Assembly: GCF_035818635.1 (NCBI RefSeq) | Contig: NZ_JAYLLH010000026.1 | Location: forward strand, 1 to 61,406 | Length of the DNA stretch: 61,406 nucleotides | From: Mesobacterium_A hydrothermale | GTDB lineage: Bacteria; Pseudomonadota; Alphaproteobacteria; Rhodobacterales; Rhodobacteraceae | Reading direction: 5' to 3' | Part shown: positions 53,101 to 60,100 of the stretch, one piece after another | Numbering within the stretch: position 1 is the stretch's first letter | Layout: every line of letters starts with the position of its first letter | The notes under the pieces: model-generated | Told to the model about the DNA's origin: nothing | Databases searched by the model: none | The model's input: the letters and a program-made list of their open reading frames with translations, nothing else | Translations under genes and position numbers: made by a program

Positions 53101-53319
53101 TTCATCTTCGACACCGCCGAGGGTGGCAACCACGTGGTGCTGGACCTCGAGGCCTGGGACGAGCTGCATTTCGAAGGCTTCGGCTATGCCGACGATGCGG
53201 CCGCGCGCAGCCACATGACCCAGGCCGGCGCCGATGTGGTGTTCGACGATCAGGGGGTGAACGTCACGCTTCTGAACATCCAGCTGGGCATGATTTCGGA
53301 CGACATGATCCAGGTCTGA
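50194..53319 (+). CDS. Secreted DUF4214 protein 6 (RTX-rich head)
   Basis: 1041 residues, no signal peptide. Residues 150-200 hold a run of calcium-binding RTX nonapeptides (GAGDDTLFGDDGDDRLYGG and similar), with more at about 383-415 and 590-695. The rest of the head is beta-rich without a known family. Two DUF4214 units start near 707 and 831; the shared C-terminal module (FIFDTAEGG, LEAWDELHFEGFGYAD, HMTQAGADVVFDD) is nearly the same as in protein 2. GAGGAGG before the ATG at 50194 is a strong ribosome site. RTX repeats plus the tail make type I secretion very likely. Confidence 0.87.
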   Translation: MLIDFFGNPRGNDVFVDAFLNTTSNSVNPSVIATSTEEITIENPSNGYRSVFTGTGLPLDPNTTLTGTLTDWDLYDDQGHQVLSASNISWSFQAFIEGLVALIDAGNPAPMNALFNLQDISFDGGQSNESIDLGDTFTGVTRAMLIDGSPYDDTLRSGAGDDTLFGDDGDDRLYGGAGDDELSGGAGRDRLYGGIGDDMLDASGGSAESQSWGDYVRPGLGENTIIGHAGLWQLGEGLDLSYGELSGIGGVTITSGRNGSGSTESGMPGAVSDSFLYVNFFEGSQDGDNITGGDDDIWEGFAGLAGNDTIDGGGSAGVNQLVYAYEPDWYNGAGSGIVANVATGTVVDTQGFTDSFSNINAIEGSAFDDSMTNAGGSSGMRFIGGAGNDTLIGGFGIDNLFGGDGDDSIRTGDSNVEYDYVMPGEGTDTVDLSDVQLGYVDIDHSDLQSGAITAVLNGPANTATIDKAAGGRTTLIDPEAAMGADGLGLSGTRFGDSFVLTPSDDGWLEVAALQGNDTIEVLAHNGTLRLNYNMWNGSNGIAMNLGNGLVSNDGTGGTDTLIGVDNITEIRATRFNDLIVGSDAAYQRFILEGGNDTVNAGGGTDELRYDRSGVGPIELDLEAGQATGDWNGAAFTTTFSGVEWARGSRDGGDILLGDGGANRFLANGGDDTVVGRYGADLLLGEAGNDLLVGDHWVAAYAPGEAAQVYRLYQATLGRAPDIGGHLDWTGRIYAGDVDIRGAAGGFVNSAEFQATYGALDNPQFVELLYQNVLGRAADAGGLAGWVGQLDGGATRAQVVVGFSESTEFKANTAAEAASFARNANEQTWSDEVYRVYRATLDRDPDRGGFLDWIDRLADGTPLVNTVTGFVNSQEFQNTYGALTNAQFVELLYQNVLGRAADAGGLADWTGRLDSGTTRSQVVLGFSESTEFINNTRQDTTDWIKSLGSDDELRGGAGDNTLAGGRLSDWFIFDTAEGGNHVVLDLEAWDELHFEGFGYADDAAARSHMTQAGADVVFDDQGVNVTLLNIQLGMISDDMIQV

Positions 53320-53655
53320 TCTGCGCCGGAACAGGGTCTGATCCTGGGGCAGGGCAGGGGGCCGCGGGCGGCCCTCTGGCTGCGTTCGGAGCCTGTGGCC
53401 AAACATGCGATCCCGTCGGCGCGGATCTGCCGCGGCCGGGTGGTCGGGGCAGCCCGACGGCAGCACCCTGACCCCGGTGGCCCCACCGCGGGCCTGCTGG
53501 TGACCCGGAAGCCGGCACTGCGGGCGCGACGGTCCGCGCGCAATGGTCTGTTGTCGTCGATTCCTTTCGACGCTAGACAACCGGCATACCATCCCCGCAG
53601 GTGGGGGCCTGCCATCGGCCCCCTTTGTTTTGACCGTGCATCCCGAGAGATTTTC
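53320..53655. other. Intergenic region after DUF4214 protein 6
   Basis: 336 bp with no supported gene. It contains the 16-mer repeat GCCGGAACAGGGTCTG at 53325-53340, a hairpin GGGCCGC-GG-GCGGCCC at 53359-53374 that may end transcription, and presumably the promoter of the HAD gene. An in-frame extension of the HAD gene runs back to 53395 but has no coding signs. Confidence 0.5.
53359..53374. terminator. GC hairpin after DUF4214 protein 6
   Basis: Seven-base arms GGGCCGC/GCGGCCC with a two-base centre, 40 bp after the stop at 53319. No T-tract, so only a moderate terminator candidate. Confidence 0.4.
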
Positions 53656-54528
53656 ATGACCCGCATCATCCAATCCCTGTCCGAGATTTCCGACCGTTAC
53701 CCGGCGCTTTACGTCGACCTTTGGGGCTGTGTGCACAATGGCATCACCGGCTACCCCGAGGCGGTGGCGGCACTGCAGGCCTATCGCGCCACCGGGGGCA
53801 CGGTGATCCTGGTCACCAACGCGCCGCGGTCGCGGCACGAGGTGGCCCGCCAGCTGGAGCGGTTCAACGTGCCGGCGGAGTGCTATGACGACATCGCCAG
53901 CAGCGGCGACAGCGCCCGGTCGGCGATGTTCCAGGGCACCGTCGGACGGAAGGTCTGGTTCATGGGCACCGATTTCGACCTACCGTTCTTCGAGCCGTTG
54001 AGCCTGATCGACACCCCGGTCGAGATCGAGCGCGTCGCGTTGGAAGAGGCTGAGGGCATCGTCTGCTGCGGCCCGTTCGATTCCCATGCCGATCTGGAGG
54101 AAAACCAAGAGGCCTTTGCCTATGCCAGCGCGAAGGGGCTGAAACTGCTGTGCGCCAACCCCGATATCGTCGTTGATCGCGGCGAGCGCCGGGAATGGTG
54201 CGCCGGGGCGCTGGCGCGGCTGTATACCGAGATGGGCGGCGAGAGCCTGTATTTTGGCAAACCGCACGGGCCGATCTACGACCTTGCCCGCCGCCGTCTC
54301 AAGGCGCTTGGCAAATCGGCCGACACCGCCGGGATCCTGGCCATCGGTGACGGCATCGCCACCGACATCAAAGGCGCCATGGGTGAAGGCATCGACGCGC
54401 TGTTCATCACCGGCGGGCTGGCCGCGTCTGAAACCAGGACCACGCAGCAGCCCGAGCCCGCCGCGCTGGCGGCCTATCTCGACAAGGAAAACTGCCAGCC
54501 GGCCTACAGCATCGGCTTTCTGCGCTAA
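53656..54528 (+). CDS. HAD-superfamily class IIA hydrolase
   Basis: The 290-residue protein shows ALYVDLWGCVHNGITGYPEA, the first HAD motif with the D-x-W-G form of the TIGR01459-like IIA group, VILVTNAPRSRHEVARQL (motif II), YFGKPHGPIYDLA (the Lys motif) and ILAIGDGIATDIKGAMGEGI (motif III). Enzymes of this type dephosphorylate small metabolites. It is not a KdsC-type phosphatase, which is far shorter and of another HAD class. The ATG at 53656 with GAGAG upstream is preferred. It is convergent with the phosphohexomutase gene, with 20 bp between stops. Confidence 0.85.
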   Translation: MTRIIQSLSEISDRYPALYVDLWGCVHNGITGYPEAVAALQAYRATGGTVILVTNAPRSRHEVARQLERFNVPAECYDDIASSGDSARSAMFQGTVGRKVWFMGTDFDLPFFEPLSLIDTPVEIERVALEEAEGIVCCGPFDSHADLEENQEAFAYASAKGLKLLCANPDIVVDRGERREWCAGALARLYTEMGGESLYFGKPHGPIYDLARRRLKALGKSADTAGILAIGDGIATDIKGAMGEGIDALFITGGLAASETRTTQQPEPAALAAYLDKENCQPAYSIGFLR

Positions 54529-54548
54529 GACAGGCCGCGCTGGCGGCG

Positions 54549-55949
54549 TCAGCCGCCCAGCCGTGCCTTGATCAGGGCCAGGTGCGCGGTGACCAGCTCT
54601 TCGGCGCGGGCGGTCGAGGCGGCCTCGGCATAGCAGCGGCATTCCGGGGCGTTGCCCGAGGGGCGCAGGTGCACCACCGAGCCATCGTCGAAGGTGACGC
54701 GCAGGCCGTCGGTCAGATCCAGGGACTGTTCCGCCCCGACACCAGTGAAAAACGCCGCCCGCGCCGCGGCGCTGCCGGTCAGTTCCGTGATCAGGGCTTT
54801 GGATTTCTCGGTCGCCACCTCCTGCACCCGGTCGGCGGCGGTGAAGCGCGGCGGCAGGTCGGCCACCAGCGCGGCCAGGCTCTGGCCGCGGGCCCGGGCT
54901 TCGGCCAGCGGGGCGACCAGCGGCAGCAGGCAATCGCGGGTCATCAGCGGCGCGATCGGTCCGGCGGGGCCGGTGGCGTCAAAACCCAGCAGGAAGCCGC
55001 CGTTGGCCTCGTAGCCGACAACCGCCGCGGCGGGATCGGCGGCCAGCACCTCTTCCATCGCGGCGATCACGAAGGGAGAGCCGATGCGGGTGCGGTGAAT
55101 CGTGTCGAACACGGGCATATCGGCGATCTGGCCGTTCGATGATACCGGCGTGCACAGCACCCTGGCCCCCAGCGCGCGGGCGGTCAGCGCGCCCAGAACA
55201 TCCCCCGGGATCACCGTGCCGGCGGCATCGGCCAGCATCGGGCGGTCGGCGTCGCCATCGGTCGAGATCAGCGCATCGAGCCCGTGTTCGGCACACCAGC
55301 CGGCCAGCTGGGCGCGGGTGTCGGGATCGACCGCCTCGGTATCGACGGGGATGAAGATGTCGGACCGCGCCAGCCGCACCGCGGTGCCGCCCAGGGCCTC
55401 GACGGTGTCGGCAAGGATGTCGCGCGCCACAGAACTGTGTTCATAGACCCCGATGGTCAGCCCCGCCAGCGCCTGCGGCCCGAAGGCGGTGACATAGCGG
55501 TCGCGGTAGGTTTGCGCCGTGTCAGAGACGATCTCATGCCCGCCGGGGGCCGCGGCCGTGGTCCAGTCCTGGCCCAGGGCGGCGTTGATCGCCGCCTCGT
55601 CCTGTTTCGACACCTCGCCGCTGGGGACATAGAATTTCAGCCCGTTGCGGTCGGCGGGAATGTGGCTGCCGGTGACCATCACCGCCGATTGCCCCGCCGC
55701 CATCGAGCGCAGCGCCAGCGCCGGCGTCGGGATCGGGCCGACCTCGACCGCGGTCAGCCCGGCGGCGCGGATGGCCGCGATCACATGGCCGGCGATTTCG
55801 GGCGAAGACGGGCGCAGGTCCCAGCCGACATGCACACCGTCGCCCTGCGGGCAGGCCGCCAGGAAGGCGCGGGTATAATCGGTGACAAGCTCGGGCGTCA
55901 GCTCGGTGACAAGGCCGCGCAGGCCGCTGGTGCCGAATTTGGGGGACAT
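54549..55949 (-). CDS. Phosphohexomutase (phosphomannomutase-like)
   Basis: The 466-residue protein is an alpha-D-phosphohexomutase: FGTSGLRGLV at the N-terminus, catalytic-serine loop VMVTGSHIPADRNGLKFY, metal loop ALISTDGDADRPML, sugar loop VGYEANGGFLLGF and phosphate loop LRPSGNAPECRCY. The usual TASHNP is TGSHIP here and RPSGTEP is RPSGNAPE, so it is a divergent branch. Given manC and gmd on the plasmid, mannose 6-phosphate to mannose 1-phosphate is the likely reaction; glucose or glucosamine phosphate is possible. A longer frame to 56021 exists; the ATG at 55949 fits the family N-terminus. Confidence 0.87.
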   Translation of the reverse strand: MSPKFGTSGLRGLVTELTPELVTDYTRAFLAACPQGDGVHVGWDLRPSSPEIAGHVIAAIRAAGLTAVEVGPIPTPALALRSMAAGQSAVMVTGSHIPADRNGLKFYVPSGEVSKQDEAAINAALGQDWTTAAAPGGHEIVSDTAQTYRDRYVTAFGPQALAGLTIGVYEHSSVARDILADTVEALGGTAVRLARSDIFIPVDTEAVDPDTRAQLAGWCAEHGLDALISTDGDADRPMLADAAGTVIPGDVLGALTARALGARVLCTPVSSNGQIADMPVFDTIHRTRIGSPFVIAAMEEVLAADPAAAVVGYEANGGFLLGFDATGPAGPIAPLMTRDCLLPLVAPLAEARARGQSLAALVADLPPRFTAADRVQEVATEKSKALITELTGSAAARAAFFTGVGAEQSLDLTDGLRVTFDDGSVVHLRPSGNAPECRCYAEAASTARAEELVTAHLALIKARLGG

Positions 55950-56117
55950 GAAAGGTCTCGCTTCAACTTGGGTCTGGAATGGAACTGGGATCGGTATGCC
56001 GCGCGGCGCCAGACCGTGCAACCGCCAAACCGGCGCGCAACGCGCGCTGGGGTAAAGATTGCTTTAACCTGCCCGCCTAGGGTCGCTCCGGTCAGTCAAC
56101 CCACCGGGAGTCGCCGC

Positions 56118-57500
56118 ATGTCCGATACCTCCGCCAACCTGGCGATGCCCTATCTGCTGCCCAGCCAGGCACAGAAGCATGTCACCCACAACGCCGCGCT
56201 GGATCTGCTGGACGCGGTGGTGCAGCTGAGCGTGGAAAGCCGCGCCCTGACCGTGCCGCCGGCCCTGCCCGGGGACGGGGCCCGGTATCTTGTGGCGGCC
56301 GGTGCCACCGGCGACTGGGACGGGCAGGCGGGGCAGGTGGCGGTGGCGCGCGGCGGCGGCTGGGCCTTTGTCGCACCGCAGCCGGGATGGCTGCTGCACG
56401 ACCGCGACACCGGCGAGGTGCTGGTGTTCGACGGCAGCGCCTGGGCCCGGCCGGTGCCGGACACCGACAACCTGGCCGGGGTCGGGATCAACACCGGCTC
56501 TGACCTTGTGAACCGGCTGGCGGTGTCGTCGCCGGCGACGCTGCTCAGCCACGACGGGGCGGGGCACCAGCTCAAGATCAACAAGGCCGCCAGTGCTGAG
56601 ACCGCCAGCCTGTTGTACCAGACCGGCTGGTCGGGCCGGGCCGAGATCGGGCTGGCGGGCAATGACGACCTGGCGCTGAAGGTCAGCCCCGACGGCAGCG
56701 CCTGGACCGAGGCGCTGCGCACCGAGGCGGCCAGCGGCCGGGTGATCGTGCCGCAGGGGGCTGAGATCGGCGGCGTGCTGACAGGCAGCGCGGTGCAGGC
56801 CGGTAACCTTGACCAGACGCTGGGCGTGTTGCTGACGGTCGGGGCGTTTGGTCTGGGCAAGGGCGGCGGGCTGCCTGCCCCGAACAACGATGCCGACGAC
56901 TGCGTTGTGCCCGGGTTCAACTACCGGTTCAGCACCAGCGGCGCCAATTGCCCTGTCGCAAACCCCTATGGGTCTTCCTTGCAGGTGTTTGCCGGAACCG
57001 GTGGCAACCGGTTGCAGCAGTTGTTCGTGCATTCCAACGGGTCTGACATGTGGGTTCGGTCGTCAACGGACGCCGGGGCAAGTTGGGGGACCTGGGACCA
57101 GATATTTACCCAAGGCAGCATCCTCGGGGCGGTTTCGGAAAGCAGTGGCACACCAACCGGCGCGATCTTCGAGGCTGGCGCGAATGCAAATGGATCTTAC
57201 GAAAAATATGCAAGCGGCTACATGGTTGCATGGACCGAACGGCTGATCGACGTGACCGCAACAGGCGCCCAGACGTTCAACCTGCCGGTCACGTTCGTCT
57301 CTGATCCGGCACCTGTCGTGTCGTGGTGTCACGACGGGACGGCATCCCCCAACGCGGCCTTGCACTACAGCAATATTGAGGGAATTTCCGTGTCCAATAC
57401 GCACGACAGCGTTGCGATAAATCTCAATTCGGCAGGGGTTGCGGACGCCTCTGCGTACAAGGACACATTGCGCTTTTGCGTACAAGGCCGCTGGTTTTAA
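56118..57500 (+). CDS. DUF2793-containing phage-tail/GTA-like protein
   Basis: The 460-residue protein opens with NLAMPYLLPSQAQKHVTHN and ALDLLDAVVQLSVESR, the hallmark of DUF2793, found beside phage tail and gene-transfer-agent genes in Rhodobacteraceae. Residues 1-240 form this part; the last 200 (from about ADDCVVPGFNYRFSTSG) resemble receptor-binding tail-fibre ends. The DNA from about 57090 to 57480 is noticeably less GC-rich than its surroundings, suggesting a separate origin of the C-terminus. GGGAG precedes the ATG at 56118. It heads a three-gene unit; no other virion genes are present. Confidence 0.82.
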   Translation: MSDTSANLAMPYLLPSQAQKHVTHNAALDLLDAVVQLSVESRALTVPPALPGDGARYLVAAGATGDWDGQAGQVAVARGGGWAFVAPQPGWLLHDRDTGEVLVFDGSAWARPVPDTDNLAGVGINTGSDLVNRLAVSSPATLLSHDGAGHQLKINKAASAETASLLYQTGWSGRAEIGLAGNDDLALKVSPDGSAWTEALRTEAASGRVIVPQGAEIGGVLTGSAVQAGNLDQTLGVLLTVGAFGLGKGGGLPAPNNDADDCVVPGFNYRFSTSGANCPVANPYGSSLQVFAGTGGNRLQQLFVHSNGSDMWVRSSTDAGASWGTWDQIFTQGSILGAVSESSGTPTGAIFEAGANANGSYEKYASGYMVAWTERLIDVTATGAQTFNLPVTFVSDPAPVVSWCHDGTASPNAALHYSNIEGISVSNTHDSVAINLNSAGVADASAYKDTLRFCVQGRWF

Positions 57501-57512
57501 GGAGATCCCCCC

Positions 57513-57833
57513 ATGAAGATCGAGCTATCCCCGGTGCGCAGAGATGATCGTTACACGCTGGCGGTGACCGGCGATGTGCTGATCATCAACGGCGAAGCCT
57601 TCGATTTCACCGCCCTGCCCGAAGGGGCAAGCCTGCCGCGCGAGGCGGTGGCCTGCGACTGGCTGATCTCTGACGTCGAGCGCCAGGGCGGGGACCTGCG
57701 GTTGACCCTGCGGTTGCCACATGGGGCCGGGGCCCCCGACGAAACCCGGTTTCCGCATCCCCTGACCATCACGACCGACGGGCCGGTTGCGCTGCCGCCG
57801 TTCGGTCCCTTGCCCGAGGAGAGCACGCCATGA
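57513..57833 (+). CDS. Small hypothetical protein of the phage-tail-like unit
   Basis: A 106-residue protein that I do not recognise by name. It is mostly beta-strand in pattern (YTLAVTGDVLIINGEAFDFT) with an acidic, proline-rich end. AAGGAGATCCCCCC before the ATG is a strong ribosome site; it starts 12 bp after the DUF2793 gene and overlaps the next gene by 4 bp. It probably belongs to the same phage-derived unit, maybe as an assembly helper of the tail protein. Confidence 0.7.
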   Translation: MKIELSPVRRDDRYTLAVTGDVLIINGEAFDFTALPEGASLPREAVACDWLISDVERQGGDLRLTLRLPHGAGAPDETRFPHPLTITTDGPVALPPFGPLPEESTP

Positions 57834-58060
57834 GCAATATCGATATGAGCCGGATGGTCAGCGCCGAGGACAAGGCCCGGGCCGCGACCGTGGCCACCTT
57901 GGAGGCCGAGGTGGCAGAGCAGGCCGCCTACCTCGCGGCGACCGACTGGTACGTCACCCGCTTTGCCGAAACCGGCACCGCGGTGCCCGAGGAGGTGCGG
58001 GCCGCGCGCACTGTGGCGCGCGACCGGGTGTCGGAGATCCGCGATCAGCTGCGGGCGTAG
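57830..58060 (+). CDS. Small hypothetical protein, possibly tail-assembly related
   Basis: This 76-residue acidic helical protein contains SAEDKARAATVATLEAEVAE, a start similar in style to the tail-fibre assembly or pinholin-type small proteins next to phage tail genes. It overlaps the gene before it by 4 bp. Assignment rests on context; the family is not certain. Confidence 0.62.
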   Translation: MSNIDMSRMVSAEDKARAATVATLEAEVAEQAAYLAATDWYVTRFAETGTAVPEEVRAARTVARDRVSEIRDQLRA

Positions 58061-58086
58061 CGGCGTTGCTGCCTGAGCGGCGCGCG

Positions 58087-58117
58087 TTGGACCTGCCCCC
58101 CCTGGGGGTCAGTCCAA
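58087..58117. terminator. Interrupted hairpin between convergent genes
   Basis: Outer arms TTGGAC/GTCCAA and inner arms CCCCC/GGGGG form a stem with short bulges. It overlaps the stop of the minus-strand gene at 58109 and could end transcription from the phage-like unit. Confidence 0.4.
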
Positions 58118-58632
58118 TGTCACGGCATCAGGGGCGACGTTGCGGCCGATTTTCAGCGACACCGGGTCAACCGTGACCTGCAACGCGACATGGGTCTTTT
58201 TTTCCCGGGCGCGGTATGATGCCTTGTAGTCAGCCAGGAAACGTCCGGCGAAGTCCAGCGTCCGCTCATCGCGCAGCAGGTTGGTGGCGAGCGTATCTGC
58301 GCCCTTGCGCGCGCGGATGGCCAACCGGTCTTCAAGCATGGCGACGACCTGCCCGACATCAAGGTTTTCGTAGGTGACGACGGTCAGATCCTGATGCCCG
58401 AGGCGGGTCACGAGCAAATCGTGCAGGAAGGTTTCCTCTGCGCCGCCCCAAGAAAGGTGATCTTGTTGCGGGTATACATCTGGTCCGGGATCGGCCCCCG
58501 GAAGGCATGGCCGGCCAGCATGACCTGACCATAGTCGACGATCCGGCGATCGGTCCCCTGGTAGGGGCCGACAATGCTGGTGCGCAGGACACCGGAGTGG
58601 TGCAAAGGTGGGCCTGGATCGAGCTTCTTCAT
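58109..58632 (-). pseudogene. Hypothetical protein gene with a one-base frameshift
   Basis: Read from the ATG at 58632, the first frame (MKKLDPGPPLHHSGVLRTS ... RNKITFLG) fails at a run of four C on the plus strand (58446-58449). Adding one base restores a smooth continuation GGAEETFLHDLLVTRLGHQD to the stop at 58109, giving about 174 residues. The two halves have no recognisable family. It follows manC after a 23-bp overlap-free gap on the same strand. Either a true pseudogene or a homopolymer sequencing error. Confidence 0.6.
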
Positions 58633-58655
58633 GGCCGTCGTTTCCCTGTCGCCGA

Positions 58656-60068
58656 TCAACTGCGGGCGTAGACGTCTTCGTAGCGGATGATGTCATCCTC
58701 GCCCAGGTAGGAGCCGGTCTGGACCTCGATCAGCACCATCGGCACCTTGCCGGGGTTTTCCATCCGGTGCACCGCGCCCAGTGGGATGTAGACCGACTGG
58801 TTCTCGCTCACCAGCTTGACGGTGTCGTCGATGGTGACCCGCGCGGTGCCCTGCACCACGATCCAGTGCTCGGACCGGTGGTGGTGGGATTGCAGCGACA
58901 GCGCCGCGCCGGGGTGGACGTGGATCCGCTTGACCTGGAACCGGTCGCCGATCACCAGGCTTTCGAACCAGCCCCAGGGGCGGTGGTCGGTCGGGAACGC
59001 GGTTGCCTGCTTGGCGCCGCGGGCCTTGAGTTCCTTCACGGCCTTCTTGACGTTCTGGCTGTCAGAGGTGTCGGCCACCATCACCGCGTCGCGGGTGGCG
59101 ACGGCGACGATGTTCTTCAGCCCGATACCGACCAGTTCGATTTCGGGAGATTCCGACCGCAGCAGGGTGTTTTCGCAGTCATAGGCGGTGCTGTGCTCGG
59201 ACACGGCGTTGCCGGCGGCGTCCTTGTCGGATTCCTGCCAGACCGATTCCCAACTGCCCAGGTCCGACCAGTGCCCGTCAAAGCGCACGACGCTGACGTT
59301 GGGGGCCTTTTCCATCACCGCGTAGTCGATCGAATCCTCGGGCACCCGGGCCCAGAGCGCCGGGTCGATGCGGGTAAAGCCCAGGTCCTTGCGCGCCGCC
59401 TGCATCGCCGCCTTGACGGTGTCGTGGATGTCGGGCGCGTGAGTCTTGAACGCCTCGATCAGGTCCGAGGCCCGGGCCAGGAACACCCCGGCATTCCACA
59501 TGTTCTGCTTGTCGGCGAACAGTGCCTCGGCGCGCGCGGCGTCGGGCTTTTCGATGAACTTGTTGAGCACATGCACGCCGTCATGGGTGGCAGCGCCCGC
59601 CTCGAGCCAGCCATAGCCGGTTTCGGCCCGGGCCGGGGCGATGCCGAAGGTCACGATGCGGCCTTCCTCGGCGGCGACGCGGCCCTGGGCCACGGCCTTG
59701 CGGAAGGCTTCGGGATCGGCCACCGCGTGGTCGGACGGCACCAGAAGGATCAGCGTTTCGGGGTCGATCTCGGCGGCGTAAAGCGCCGCGGCGATCGCCG
59801 CCGGTGCGGTGTTGCGGCCGTCGGGCTCGATCATGATGCCGGCGGGGGTGACGCCGATTTCATCCAGCTGTTCTGAGACGATGAAGCGGAAGGCATCGCC
59901 GGTCACCACCACCGGGGCGGCAAAGCCGTCGCCGGCGAACCGACGGGCCGAGGCCTGGAACAGGCTTTCGTCGCCAACCACGTCGGTGAACTGCTTGGGA
60001 AAGCTCTTGCGCGACAGGGGCCACAGCCGGGTGCCGGAACCGCCACAAAGCAGGATTGGGGTAATCAT
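58656..60068 (-). CDS. manC: Mannose-1-phosphate guanylyltransferase / mannose-6-phosphate isomerase
   Basis: The 470-residue bifunctional enzyme of the AlgA/CpsB type makes GDP-mannose. The N-terminal part shows ILLCGGSGTRLWPLSRKSFPKQF (GTP and sugar site) and GVFLARASDLIEAFK; the C-terminal cupin has RPWGWFESLVIGDRFQVKRI, VHPGAALSLQSHHHRSEHW and IPLGAVHRMENPG, the metal-binding isomerase. The ATG at 60068 with AAGGA 9 bp upstream is preferred over one at 60089. It lies 32 bp after the sulfotransferase-SGNH gene on the same strand and feeds gmd. Confidence 0.95.
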   Translation of the reverse strand: MITPILLCGGSGTRLWPLSRKSFPKQFTDVVGDESLFQASARRFAGDGFAAPVVVTGDAFRFIVSEQLDEIGVTPAGIMIEPDGRNTAPAAIAAALYAAEIDPETLILLVPSDHAVADPEAFRKAVAQGRVAAEEGRIVTFGIAPARAETGYGWLEAGAATHDGVHVLNKFIEKPDAARAEALFADKQNMWNAGVFLARASDLIEAFKTHAPDIHDTVKAAMQAARKDLGFTRIDPALWARVPEDSIDYAVMEKAPNVSVVRFDGHWSDLGSWESVWQESDKDAAGNAVSEHSTAYDCENTLLRSESPEIELVGIGLKNIVAVATRDAVMVADTSDSQNVKKAVKELKARGAKQATAFPTDHRPWGWFESLVIGDRFQVKRIHVHPGAALSLQSHHHRSEHWIVVQGTARVTIDDTVKLVSENQSVYIPLGAVHRMENPGKVPMVLIEVQTGSYLGEDDIIRYEDVYARS

Positions 60069-60100
60069 GGGGTCTGTTCCTTTAATCAATGTCTTGCGTA

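Noticed and set aside
53395..53655. An N-terminal extension of the HAD protein by 87 codons
   Set aside because: The extension is Arg/Pro-rich without a fold, and a good start with ribosome site lies at 53656.
53656..54528. KdsC (Kdo 8-phosphate phosphatase) to complete the Kdo route
   Set aside because: The protein is a class IIA HAD of 290 residues with a cap domain; KdsC is a short capless HAD.
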